From Hofstenia miamia (lineage: Eukaryota; Xenacoelomorpha; Acoela), in assembly GCA_004352715.1 (NCBI GenBank), contig SCFE01000055.1, positions 743,689 to 807,688 of the forward strand: 64,000 nt of DNA, given 5' to 3'. A model generated the notes under the pieces. That model saw only the letters and a list, made by a program, of their open reading frames with translations. It was not told where the DNA came from and made no database searches. Below, piece after piece: positions 1 to 11,426 of the stretch; the first letter of the stretch is position 1, and each line of letters starts with the position of its first letter. The position numbers and the translations under genes were made by a program.

Positions 1-27
1 TATATATATATATATATATATATATTA
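1..27. repeat. (TA)n microsatellite, continues off the left edge
   Basis: The window opens inside an uninterrupted TA dinucleotide run, so its true length is not visible. Confidence 0.95.
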
Positions 28-1723
28 ATCACAAAAACTAATTTTAAAAAATTTCGCAGTCAACACGTGTTGAAAGCAGACTATAATTGGTTTGCATGAA
101 ATTGAGCTAGCCCGTAGTATTGAGATATTTTCAATTAGCATACAATGGTAACTAATTCATCCTAGAGGCTTGGGAATTTTGAAGATGTTTTTGCTCATTA
201 CTTGTTAAGCAACTTAGCCTATCTTGAATACATAAAAAAATAAAATTAATAACAAATTATGTAAGAAATTTAAACTATATTTCAACAGTTTTTCAAGAGT
301 TTGATATCGTAGTTCATAGTGTAATATAAATAACTCTAAAAATTTAAAATTTAAATATGGCACTGTGATCCTCAATTCTATTTTGCAATGAGGATCGTAT
401 GAACTATGTATGGTTTTTAAACATGCACAATTACCATAGTATATTTCACATTAAATGCATACACATTCACATCAATTTCGTATATAGTAAGAAAAATAAG
501 TTTAAAACTCTGAAATATTTTTAGATTACTTAAGTTTTTATAAAAAGAGTGATGGTTTATCTGCGTTATTATCAGATATAGCGCTTATATCTTTGTATCC
601 CTATACTCAAATTTCCTCATTAGCATTGAGGAAATGTGTTTAAACGGGAGATGGGGACTAATGAGATCGAGGAGTCCAAATGATGAAGAAGCCGTATTTT
701 CCAAAATTAGTTATTTTTGAAAAACATAATAACTGATGAATGTCTTTATTTAAATGTAGTAATATAGAAAGAAGTCAGCAATCAAAATTATTAATGCTAT
801 TTTTGTACTATGATCAAATTATAATTCTGTTTTTGTTTATCCAAAGGTTACAAATTGATGTCAATATGTATGAATTATATGTGAAGTTATAGGGAATTAG
901 AAGTGTATTTTTAGTCTACTTATGAAATTGATGTGGAAATGTACTAATTTGATTAAAAACTCTTTGGGAATATAAATTAGTTTTCACTCATGAAGAAACT
1001 ATGAAGCACACGACAATGCATCTGTGAATATTTTTGTTCATCACATTTATAAATCTCTACACTCCTGGGAACCCGAACTTAAAAATATAATAAATCCATA
1101 TTATTGCTCGTTGCACATGTCTCTAGACGTAGTCTCATATGTAATTTAGTTTAGTACGTACGAAATTTTAGACAGTACTTAAATTGACTATTGATTTTTT
1201 TTGTTGAGTATCAACTCAAGATCAGTTGTAGCATTAAAGCCTGATATAATTTTGTGTAATACTAAACCAACTCTAGATTTCCTTTGATTTAAACCAACTT
1301 CTTTGTTCCTAGTAATTGTGCATTAAATTTCTCTTTAAACTTTAAGTCAGACTGTAAGTAAAATAAATTATTATTGACATTTTGCAAGACTCTATTATGC
1401 CTTCTCGTTCCTAATATTAGATGGAATTTCACCTGTAAAACTTTTCCAATATTTTGAAAATTAGACTTCTTTATTAAATCTTTATTATTAACTAGCATCA
1501 GTACCCAGAGTTTGTCGGATTTGTTGGAAATTCCTCTGATTTTCATAATTTTTCCAACTAGTCTATTTAGGGAAAATATGGAGTCACTAAGTATAAGAGT
1601 ATGCTATGATTCCCTCTCATTTTGATTTTCTTAAGCCACCCCTCTTAATAGAGTCATCGTTTAAAGTTTATCTACAATCTATTCAGTAGGTTAGCCGTGC
1701 ATATGGAACATACAAACAGGGCC

Positions 1724-1726
<3 letters not shown>
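28..1726. other. No gene recognised, AT-rich unique sequence
   Basis: Both strands are dense in stops. The one longer open frame, on the minus strand at 1289-1546, has no recognisable motif and the low-complexity K/N/L composition expected of AT-rich chance frames. I see nothing else here. Confidence 0.6.
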
Positions 1727-1756
<30 letters not shown>

Positions 1757-1976
1757 NNNNNNNNNNNNNNNNNNNNNNNNNNNNNNNNNNNNNNNNNNNN
1801 NNNNNNNNNNNNNNNNNNNNNNNNNNNNNNNNNNNNNNNNNNNNNNNNNNNNNNNNNNNNNNNNNNNNNNNNNNNNNNNNNNNNNNNNNNNNNNNNNNNN
1901 NNNNNNNNNNNNNNNNNNNNNNNNNNNNNNNNNNNNNNNNNNNNNNNNNNNNNNNNNNNNNNNNNNNNNNNNNNNN

Positions 1977-2009
<33 letters not shown>
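1727..2009. repeat. (TA)n array containing a 220-base gap
   Basis: TA repeats run into N bases at 1757-1976 and resume on the other side. The open frames across it reading IYIYIY are products of the repeat and are not genes. Confidence 0.95.
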
Positions 2010-2010
<1 letters not shown>

Positions 2011-3795
2011 GTTCAAAGATTTCAAACCTTGTCGAAGTGTTAGTTAATGCCATGTCATTACATGCACTCAATTCCTAAATTTTTGCATAATTCGGAGTTT
2101 AGTCAATGATTAAATAAATTCAAATTATTTGAAATATTGGTCAAATCTAAAACTTTATTTAATTAATAAATATTTAAAGGGCTACCATTTGGTAATAATT
2201 TAGTAAAATTGTTCTGTATTTTTTCAGATTGTTTTGAACAATCCAGACAAGCAAAACGACAATTCCTAAACTTTCTTGAAGTTAACAAAATATGATCAAA
2301 GTCTAGAAATGATGCTACGAAAATTGTATATAAAGTAATTTAAAACATGTTCAAATATTAAATGTTTCCATCGGGCTAGGAAAGTAAAAACACTCTTAAT
2401 AGATACTTGTGTAAGAAACGCATTGATTTAGTGCCTAATTGGTCTTTTAATGTATATTATATTGTGAACTTAAAACTTAAGAAAATATGTGTTTTTATAT
2501 TTAGGATGTATCCAATGCATTGTTTGAAATTTTAAAATTTTAAAATAAATTTATGCAGATTTCTCTTATTACTCTTTTTTGTTTATGTATCATAACATTG
2601 AATTTTGTTCTTGTCTGACAGTGAATTTTGAATGCCTAATAATAGCATAATATCAGACGCGTAGTTTTTGAAAACTTGAAACTTCCCTTTACTCGTTGCA
2701 CCAAGGAATACATATAGTTACTTTATAACAACCTATAATCTTCAACTGATTGCTACGACTAATTATTTTTTAAGTTTTAGAACACGTTTATGCTGGGCAA
2801 CAACGTTATCAATTTATTGTTAGAATTTAGTCCTTTAGCACTGTTTGACTTACTTCCCTGGAAATCTTAATTTTACTATTCTCGGAATGTGCATTTATCA
2901 TACTGTATACAAATCAATAATTTAAAAGGAGTTTAGCATCTATCAATTGAATTTTTTATCCAATCACTCACATTCTGAGTATGCCTAGAGTGAAGTTTTG
3001 CTTGGATTTATATCTGTCTAGATAAACTGTAAATATTTACTAGTATGATAATTCAGTTGTTTCATGTTCTTAATGATGTCAATTCATGTTGAAATCACTG
3101 TTTAAGTGGTAAATGTAAACAACAGTACATACCATTTTAATTTGGGGCTTTCAATATATTTCAACAATTTTTATAAATCAATTGTATTTGCTTGCCAAGT
3201 TTAGCCATTTCAAAAGAATTCGATTGATCTTTTCGATATTCGATACAATTGAGCACTGAAATAATATATTTTTAATAATGAATACAATGCAAGTAAATAT
3301 CAAGGTTAAATATTATTGCATCTCAATCGTCTGCTTTCATCTCTTTTTTCAAGATAACAACAAAATATTGAAGAAATACGATTTTTAATCTCATTCAAAA
3401 AATTAAAACCATACTGAGAATTTTATACATGTTGAAATAAACAATTAATAATGACATAATGCATTGCTTTTCATTAGGTTTTTTGTTAGAAATTAATACA
3501 AATTAGCAATTGAAATATTTTAGAGGTATATATTTTGATTTTCTAATAAGGTGAATTTAAAATTTTATGCAATGTATAAGTGACTTTTAATAAATGGTAT
3601 ATTTTTAGAACAGCTAAGAACTACAAAGCCATGTAAGAAAGCAGACATAAACATGGATCAGTGCCTCCGACTAGTATTCACACATTGAAATTCGCAAAAA
3701 ATTCCTGAAATACATATAAGCTTACACGGTATATAACTACATAACACTATTCAAATTTTATCATCAAAAGATCATAATGTAAAATAAGCCATTTA
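2010..3795. other. No gene recognised
   Basis: AT-rich sequence with no open frame of note, no tandem repeat and no recognisable transposon end. It ends where the 5'-truncated plus-strand LINE begins. Confidence 0.6.
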
Positions 3796-4240
3796 ATGTT
3801 ATTACACTCTCCCCCTGTCAATCTACTTCATGCCTCCTGTGATATCCTCCTGGTTAATCGCTTGCTCACTCGCAAATTGGATCTTGATCCTTTTGATTTC
3901 ATTAAGTTCCCTAATTCCCACTTCACTCGCTCTGATGATGTTGTCATTTTCTCCATTCGTCGTCCCAAGAAACATCGCACCCTTCACTCGTTTTTTAATC
4001 GTGCTTGTATTGCTGCTAATTACATTTTGACTCTCAACCCTTCAACAGCCATTGCTTTCTTTTCCCCGCCGCCAAGCTTCAAGAAATCTTCGATGTCTTT
4101 CCTCTTTGCTGAGACCTTCTCCATCTTCGCCTATTCTTCCATCTGCTACTACTTTATCTCCTGAGACTGTCCTCGCTCCCGTAAAACTTAACATGTTTTT
4201 ATTTTTTTTTGTTGTATCTGCTTTCAGCGGCTAAATAAAG
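3796..4240 (+). pseudogene. 5'-truncated LINE (non-LTR retrotransposon), C-terminal end and 3' UTR
   Basis: An open frame of about 122 codons (3796-4164) starts abruptly without upstream coding sequence. It contains the block RTLHSFFNRAC followed by an F-rich stretch with PSFKKS, which resembles the short region after the reverse transcriptase domain at the C-terminus of many LINE ORF2 proteins (the HSFFNRxxRLWNSLP-type block). The 'WNSLP' part is not preserved. A short 3' UTR follows, with AATAAAG near 4233 and then an (ATT)n tail, the form of a 3' microsatellite-tailed LINE. The segment is clearly GC-richer than its flanks. It is a dead-on-arrival insertion with no reverse transcriptase domain, so it cannot move by itself. 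The exact clade (CR1, L2, RTE or other) is not decided. The family call is from recognition of the motif, not a search. Confidence 0.6.
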
Positions 4241-4245
4241 TCATT

Positions 4246-4296
4246 CATTATTATTATTATTAATATTATGATTATTATTTTTATTATTATTATTAT
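4246..4296. repeat. (ATT)n tail shared by two converging LINE fragments
   Basis: An imperfect ATT/TTA trinucleotide run lies exactly between the 3' end of the plus-strand LINE fragment and the 3' end of the minus-strand LINE fragment. It probably represents the microsatellite tails of both. Confidence 0.85.
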
Positions 4297-5325
4297 CCTT
4301 GCTTCTCACAGCTTCATGCTGGTATCCCTCTCAGCTCGGGGAACTCACTAGTTCCCAGGGAGTCTGAGAGCTTTCCTCAGGACTCTAGCTGTTCCTAACA
4401 ATGCTGCCTTCTGTGCTACTGCTCCTCCCCACTTTNNNNNNNNNNNNNNNNNNNNNNNNNNNNNNNNNNNNNNNNNNNNNNNNNNNNNNNNNNNNNNNNN
4501 NNNNNNNNNNNNNNNNNNNNNNNNNNNNNNNNNNNNNNNNNNNNNNNNNNNNNNNNNNNNNNNNNNNNNNNNNNNNNNNNNNNNNNNNNNNNNNNNNNNN
4601 NNNNNNNNNNNNNNNNNNNNNNNNNNNNNNNNNNNNNNNNNNNNNNNNNNNNNNNNNNNNNNNNNNNNNNNNNNNNNNNNNNNNNNNNNNNNNNNNNNNN
4701 NNNNNNNNNNNNNNNNNNNNNNNNNNNNNNNNNNNNNNNNNNNNNNNNNNNNNNNNNNNNNNNNNNNNNNNNNNNNNNNNNNNNNNNNNNNNNNNNNNNN
4801 NNNNNNNNNNNNNNNNNNNNNNNNNNNNNNNNNNNNNNNNNNNNNNNNNNNNNNNNNNNNNNNNNNNNNNNNNNNNNNNNNNNNNNNNNNNNNNNNNNNN
4901 NNNNNNNNNNNNNNNNNNNNNNNNNNNNNNNNNNNNNNNNNNNNNNNNNNNNNNNNNNNNNNNNNNNNNNNNNNNNNNNNNNNNNNNNNNNNNNNNNNNN
5001 NNNNNNNNNNNNNNNNNNNNNNNNNNNNNNNNNNNNNNNNNNNNNNNNNNNNNNNNNNNNNNNNNNNNNNNNNNNNNNNNNNNNNNNNNNNNNNNNNNNN
5101 NNNNNNNNNNNNNNNNNNNNNNNNNNNNNNNNNNNNNNNNNNNNNNNNNNNNNNNNNNNNCACTCTCAGTTCTTATCTTCTTTAACTCCTTAGTGACCTC
5201 TAGTAGGAACCCCTTAGGTTGCTCTTCTACATATTCCTTTAGCCCTAGTGCTTCTGCTTCTACAGTCTCCTCCACACTTAGCAGCCCTTTCCCTCCCTTA
5301 TGCCTTGCCATGTACAGCCTATCTA

Positions 5326-5330
<5 letters not shown>
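4297..5330 (-). pseudogene. LINE 3' fragment, R2-like C-terminal region, interrupted by a gap
   Basis: Read on the minus strand, the fragment begins with VDRLYMARHKGGKGLLSVEE (5328 downward), a block that follows the reverse transcriptase domain in a widespread family of animal non-LTR retrotransposons. It ends with AALLGTARVLRKAL (around 4420-4370), the usual last residues of the same polyproteins. The roughly 300 codons between them match the family spacing, but 725 bases are N (4436-5160) and the two visible pieces fall in different frames, so frame continuity cannot be judged. The 3' UTR continues to about 4297 and ends in an (AAT)n tail. The 5' end stops directly against a (TTA)n tract, so it is 5' truncated. 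A relative lies at 27448-28095 in the same orientation. The family assignment is from recognised motifs; the autonomous parent element is not in the window. Confidence 0.75.
4436..5160. other. Assembly gap, 725 N, inside the LINE fragment
   Basis: Unlike most gaps in this window it is not flanked by TA repeats. It lies in LINE coding sequence, which suggests collapse of an interspersed repeat during assembly. Confidence 0.95.
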
Positions 5331-5398
<68 letters not shown>

Positions 5399-5420
5399 GT
5401 TGTTGTTATTAGTATTATTA
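5328..5420. repeat. (TTA)n microsatellite
   Basis: More than twenty uninterrupted TTA units, then degenerate TTG/TTA units to about 5420. The tract abuts the truncated 5' end of the minus-strand LINE and may be the distal half of the plus-strand LINE tail that the minus-strand copy inserted into. Confidence 0.95.
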
Positions 5421-7775
5421 TAGCTGCTAAATTGAAATTTTTTAATAAAAATTCACTCAAAACAAGAACTCCTTCTCAGAGATAATCGAGCAACTTGTCT
5501 GTAAAGATTCTGATTTTGGATATGCATAAGAACAATAGATTTTCAGTTCCAAGAAGCTGCAATTTTAATTGATTTTTATAATAAAAAATTATGCAATTTT
5601 AAGTTATGTATGTTTCCTCAACAATGGTATATATTTCTGACAATAATATTTCTTTCTTGTGACTTACACACATGACCATTGTTAAATATGTGTAATTTTA
5701 TTCGTTCCATTATTTAGTAAAAATAAAAGCAGTTCTAACAATTGGAATTTCTTGTTTTAAAATATTCCTTTATCTTCTACCTTCACTGTCTTCTATTGTT
5801 TATATTTTTTGAATTGTACATAAATATTTAATGCGGATGGAAGGTTTTCGCTTAATTGATTGCACAAATTCAGCATTTTAAAATTTTTAATTTTTAATGC
5901 TATTATTATGAGACGTATTTTCAAAGACCTAACTATTTCAATTGATTTCTTTAAATTAATAATTGCGTTTTTACAGGGTGATAATTAATTAATGGATGAA
6001 ATCTTTTTCAACGCCCATAAATTACAACAAACTTATGATTTAAGAAACATGAATCTATTTAAAGATTCTCTTTCATGTTTTACAGCACCTTAGCTTTCAA
6101 AGAATTTGATTGAAAAAAATGATGCTATGAAATTTCCACTCCAAAATGATCACCGCAAAAACTTAGTCCCCTTACAAAGCTTACCAAATATTCACTTTGA
6201 TTAATAATACGTTGCTTCGGTTTTCCTAAAAACAGATATTTCAAACTCTCGGTGATAAAGTTTTATGTTTCCAAAATTGATAGTTTTTCACTTGCGTAGA
6301 GCTGTCGTTTCTATCGATCCAATTTTTAATTCTTTAATAATCTAGTCTATGATGAAAAGAGATGCGACATATTTAACCCTAAGGCGAAGATTAAAATGTA
6401 AATTGCTAGGAATTCTTTCAAATTTTATTGATGCATTGCCTTAAAGAATATATTTGAACTATAACCCAGGTATGATATTTTTAAGGAAATAGTAAATTGT
6501 TTTTCAAATTAAGTGTAGTCCAAGTACAAATCTCATATTTAAATTAACTACTTGTTTACTTTAATTAATTTGAAGCAGTCCTCGAAATACTCCTATAAAT
6601 AATATTGTAAATTGTCATGGTTTAAATAGAATTCATTCATAAATATATACATATTGTTGAAATTTGCTCAATTATTTTTTTGTAATACGTAATTACATTA
6701 GTACCAACTTAGCTGCAATAATAAAGTCTTTATTCATTTACAAACTTTAATTAATCAAAGTATTTTGCAGATTTGATTCGGTGATTATCTAAGTAACACG
6801 ATATTATTTTGCAAAAAGTAATTTATTAGTGATTCTTAAACTCGTCGATGTTTCCTTCTTCTATAGAAATATAATATTTTGCATGGAAAATAAAATTAAA
6901 ATTTATATTTTTTAAGATAAAGAAATATATTTCAAAGTAAATATTTGGTGAAAATGTTGTACAGAAAAAGCATGTATTGAAGGTTTTTTTTGACATTCTT
7001 GAATATACCATAGTTTCTAACACATACATGATTGAGCTGCTGAATCGCTAAATAAATACAATTACCGAAAGTAACGCTTCTTCTGTCAGTGAAGTATAAT
7101 CTACGCTGACGTGTTTATTTTGAATCTAACTCAAATATAAATTACCAACTGAATGAGCTTTACGCAGACGTTTTTTCCATTTCTTCTCCATATATTTGCA
7201 CCTTAGGTAAATACACCTTATCTTCAATTGCTCAAAGCCAAAATCAATATTCTGTCAGGATATACTGTGACCATTGTAAATACGGGTGAGGATTTTAGTT
7301 ATAAATGCATCCATAAGCAGACTGAGGATTTAACTTATGCCAAAAAACCATGTACACTTGATCTTCACCTGCTTTAATTGTAAGACAAAATCTCAAAATT
7401 TAGAGAAACACTTAAAAAATAGACTTCACATATTATTTCAAATGCATATTGAATTTTTGAATAAACAAAGATCAATTCAATGATTTGCTATTTTATCTTT
7501 TTGAATTTTATAAATATTTAAATGTAGACATTTCTCAATGTAATGTGGTCCCCTAATAACAGACGTCGTTTTTTCGTTACAATACGTCGCACTTACCTTC
7601 AGAATAATCTTTCTATTCTTGCAAAAGTAGATCCCTTTTTGAAAAATTACCAGTTTGCGATGCACATTAAATTAGGCTAAAATATTACATTATTTTCAAT
7701 ATTATTCTTCCAAGAAACCAGAAATGATAGTAATACTCTTACATTTTTATACATGCAGAAAAAATTTGGGTTTTA
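5421..7775. other. No gene recognised
   Basis: AT-rich unique sequence. Minus-strand open frames at 6826-7029 and 7477-7665 have no motif or splice context that supports them. Confidence 0.6.
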
Positions 7776-7996
7776 CGTTTTAATCCCTTTTCCATACTTA
7801 GTTCTACATATATGATTAACCATAATAATAACTTTCCGATTAATTTGTCTGGAAATCTTAATTTGTTTCATAATTATTTATTCACAATGTGAAGTACGTT
7901 TTAATCTCTTTTCATATTTTGTTCTACATATATGATTAACCATATTAATAATTTTGAAGTTATTTTGTCCTGGAAACCTACCGTTATTTCATAAAA
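7776..7996. repeat. Diverged tandem duplication, period 120 bases
   Basis: The 19-mer ACATATATGATTAACCATA occurs at 7806 and again at 7926, exactly 120 bases apart. Matching text surrounds both copies: GTTTTAATC before and TGG-AAA-CCTA/CTTA after. The copies differ by substitutions and small indels, so the duplication is old. Confidence 0.85.
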
Positions 7997-9168
7997 TAAT
8001 AGATTTTCCAATGAAAATGTATTAAATGCACTCAGTGGTCCATATTACAAAGCTTAAATTTTAATCAATGGAAAATTCCAAATATTATTTCTGCATTGGA
8101 CTTAATTGGCTTGATAGGGCAAATGTTACAAGCGATCTATGCACTGCTCTCGTGTTCATAATTTTAGTTATGCAGCTCTCTCAGATGTATATCGTTTTTT
8201 ATAATACCAATATTACATTTAACGAGTACAATTAACGAAAAATAATTCAATAATTAATAATATTATACTATCCTTTCAAAATTCGAGTAAATAAAATTTG
8301 TATTGTGAGATTCTATTGTCTGAAGAAAAAATGATTCATCGGTAAAACAAAGCGAAGTTCTTTAAAGTTTTCTAACCAAGTTTTATACTCGGAATTGAAT
8401 TTCGATGTAAATTTTACGTTTGATCATGCTTTGTGCTGAGACGAAATTACGTAATGATAAATTTTTAATCATGTTTCACTTTACCGCATATTTTCCCAAA
8501 ATGTATTTCTTAACTCAGTGCATAGCTAGCACTAGTGATAACAATTTAAAAAACTCTCCATATAAATTAATTTTAAAATTTAATTTTTTAAAAATCTTGA
8601 ACTACTTAGCAATTTAAATTGCAAATTAATTTTAAAAATATAGTAATGGTTAATTCAATTTCAAATTCAAAATCAATTATTTGCCGGAACTGTACCTGAG
8701 TAGTGTTAAATTTTAATCGTTTCTTTTGGATTTACTAAAAAAATTGTTTGAATTTTTTGCTACGATTATTTTTAATAGAAATGCTTCTTTTGGAATATTT
8801 TCATACGTATTTTACCAAAAATGTCTTGATTTTATGAAATAGATTTTCATTTTTTAAGCATTTTAAACATTGCAATTCAAACGAATAAAATCCAAATTTA
8901 ACGCATTACCAATGAATTATGGAGATCCATATACTATATACGATTGCAAAATGCATACGAAACTGGAAAAAAACGTATATTTTTTACTATTAAAATAGAC
9001 GAAATCATTTAGTTCAATTTTCAAAAAGTCAATGAATGTTGTATTTTAAGATTAAACAAAATTTATGAATAAATTATTTTGAATAATCACCTCATTTATA
9101 TATAATAACTTCTAAAATTACAATTTTGATAAAACGTCTTTGAGAGGGTTCTTTGGATTTAGAGAACT
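7997..9168. other. No gene recognised
   Basis: AT-rich sequence with chance open frames only (for example 8420-8617, plus strand). No motif or transposon end is visible. Confidence 0.6.
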
Positions 9169-10297
9169 TAGGAGACAGCATCGATAATTTTTTAGAAATT
9201 TGAATACAAGTGTCGCTAATTTTTCAACAGTAATCTGCTTTTTTGCATGCAAAGGCTTGAATTTTATATAGAAATATTTTATTGATTATTAACTAGCTGG
9301 TTAACCTTCTTACAAAGTGTTGCAAATTTATCAAAAAAATCTGTTGTAAATTTTGGATAATTTGCCAAATTTTTGACAGTCATTTTCCAAGTTATACATA
9401 ATTCAAAAATTCGTCAAAGAATCCAAAATGTCGAAAACTTTTTACAAAAAATGCAAACAAATTTATTAATGTCAATTTGGTCAAATTTGCGTAACAGATA
9501 TTCAATTTAGTCTAGCAATTGTTTAGTGCCGGTACAGGCTTAGTTTACAACGCAAGTAAAATTATTCGGGTAAGTCAAACGTTTATAATTGTTATAATTT
9601 CAATAGTAAATATCAATTTGAAGATTAAATTTAAATATTCTCATGCATCAGAAAATTAAATTTTAAAAAATATCCAATTTTCATCACTAGCTTACTCTAA
9701 CTGTAAAAACAGGCTCTTGGGAATTCAATTTTACTGAACTTTTTGAACTGCCACATTATTACAGACTGAGTAAATTAGGCAATTTGAAATTCGTTAAAAT
9801 TATTATGCAGGATAATTTATATTTGAAAATATTTAACAAGTTGAAGTAGAGTAAATATTTAAAACTGAAATATTCTCCGTTTTTACAATTTCATTTTTTG
9901 AACTTGCGGGTATTAATTTGCTATGACTGTCATCAGCCGTACATGATGATTTTGAAAATCTTAATTTGAACCATCTTTGCACCCACACTATGAAAATCAT
10001 ATTAAACATGTTTTCATAATAATAATATGGCAAAAAAATTAATTTTTTTACTAAATATATTTACCAAGATAATACAATTCAAGATTTAGTTCTCTATATG
10101 CAATAATAAATTACATTCTAATGTGAATCGACTCGAAATGGCCCTCACCTGTTTTACACAAACATATAATAGGCTACTAACATTTCAATTATGCAATTGC
10201 TTAACCTCTAAGATGTTGTTTCACATGAATTTTTTCTCACAAATGGGTAAGTTTTCGTTCGAAATATTTGCAATATCTTAAAAAAAAGAACAGAATT
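9169..10297. repeat. 1.13 kb direct duplication, copy 1
   Basis: This segment is almost identical to 10299-11426. It ends immediately before a single N. I see only one one-base indel (an A run near 10028) and one substitution (TTTACCAAG here, TTTAGCAAG in copy 2). It contains no convincing gene; the short minus-strand frame at 9833-10033 is repeated in copy 2. Confidence 0.97.
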
Positions 10298-10298
10298 N
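10298..10298. other. Single-N join between duplicate copies
   Basis: One N separates the two copies. A placeholder of this kind is typical where a scaffolder or gap filler abuts two contigs whose overlap was not merged. Confidence 0.95.
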
Positions 10299-11426
10299 TA
10301 GGAGACAGCATCGATAATTTTTTAGAAATTTGAATACAAGTGTCGCTAATTTTTCAACAGTAATCTGCTTTTTTGCATGCAAAGGCTTGAATTTTATATA
10401 GAAATATTTTATTGATTATTAACTAGCTGGTTAACCTTCTTACAAAGTGTTGCAAATTTATCAAAAAAATCTGTTGTAAATTTTGGATAATTTGCCAAAT
10501 TTTTGACAGTCATTTTCCAAGTTATACATAATTCAAAAATTCGTCAAAGAATCCAAAATGTCGAAAACTTTTTACAAAAAATGCAAACAAATTTATTAAT
10601 GTCAATTTGGTCAAATTTGCGTAACAGATATTCAATTTAGTCTAGCAATTGTTTAGTGCCGGTACAGGCTTAGTTTACAACGCAAGTAAAATTATTCGGG
10701 TAAGTCAAACGTTTATAATTGTTATAATTTCAATAGTAAATATCAATTTGAAGATTAAATTTAAATATTCTCATGCATCAGAAAATTAAATTTTAAAAAA
10801 TATCCAATTTTCATCACTAGCTTACTCTAACTGTAAAAACAGGCTCTTGGGAATTCAATTTTACTGAACTTTTTGAACTGCCACATTATTACAGACTGAG
10901 TAAATTAGGCAATTTGAAATTCGTTAAAATTATTATGCAGGATAATTTATATTTGAAAATATTTAACAAGTTGAAGTAGAGTAAATATTTAAAACTGAAA
11001 TATTCTCCGTTTTTACAATTTCATTTTTTGAACTTGCGGGTATTAATTTGCTATGACTGTCATCAGCCGTACATGATGATTTTGAAAATCTTAATTTGAA
11101 CCATCTTTGCACCCACACTATGAAAATCATATTAAACATGTTTTCATAATAATAATATGGCAAAAAATTAATTTTTTTACTAAATATATTTAGCAAGATA
11201 ATACAATTCAAGATTTAGTTCTCTATATGCAATAATAAATTACATTCTAATGTGAATCGACTCGAAATGGCCCTCACCTGTTTTACACAAACATATAATA
11301 GGCTACTAACATTTCAATTATGCAATTGCTTAACCTCTAAGATGTTGTTTCACATGAATTTTTTCTCACAAATGGGTAAGTTTTCGTTCGAAATATTTGC
11401 AATATCTTAAAAAAAAGAACAGAATT
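10299..11426. repeat. 1.13 kb direct duplication, copy 2
   Basis: Begins with TAGGAGACAGCATCG exactly as copy 1 does at 9169 and ends with AACAGAATT as copy 1 does before the N. Near-identity over the whole length suggests two haplotypes or two ends of the same locus rather than an old genomic duplication. Confidence 0.97.
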
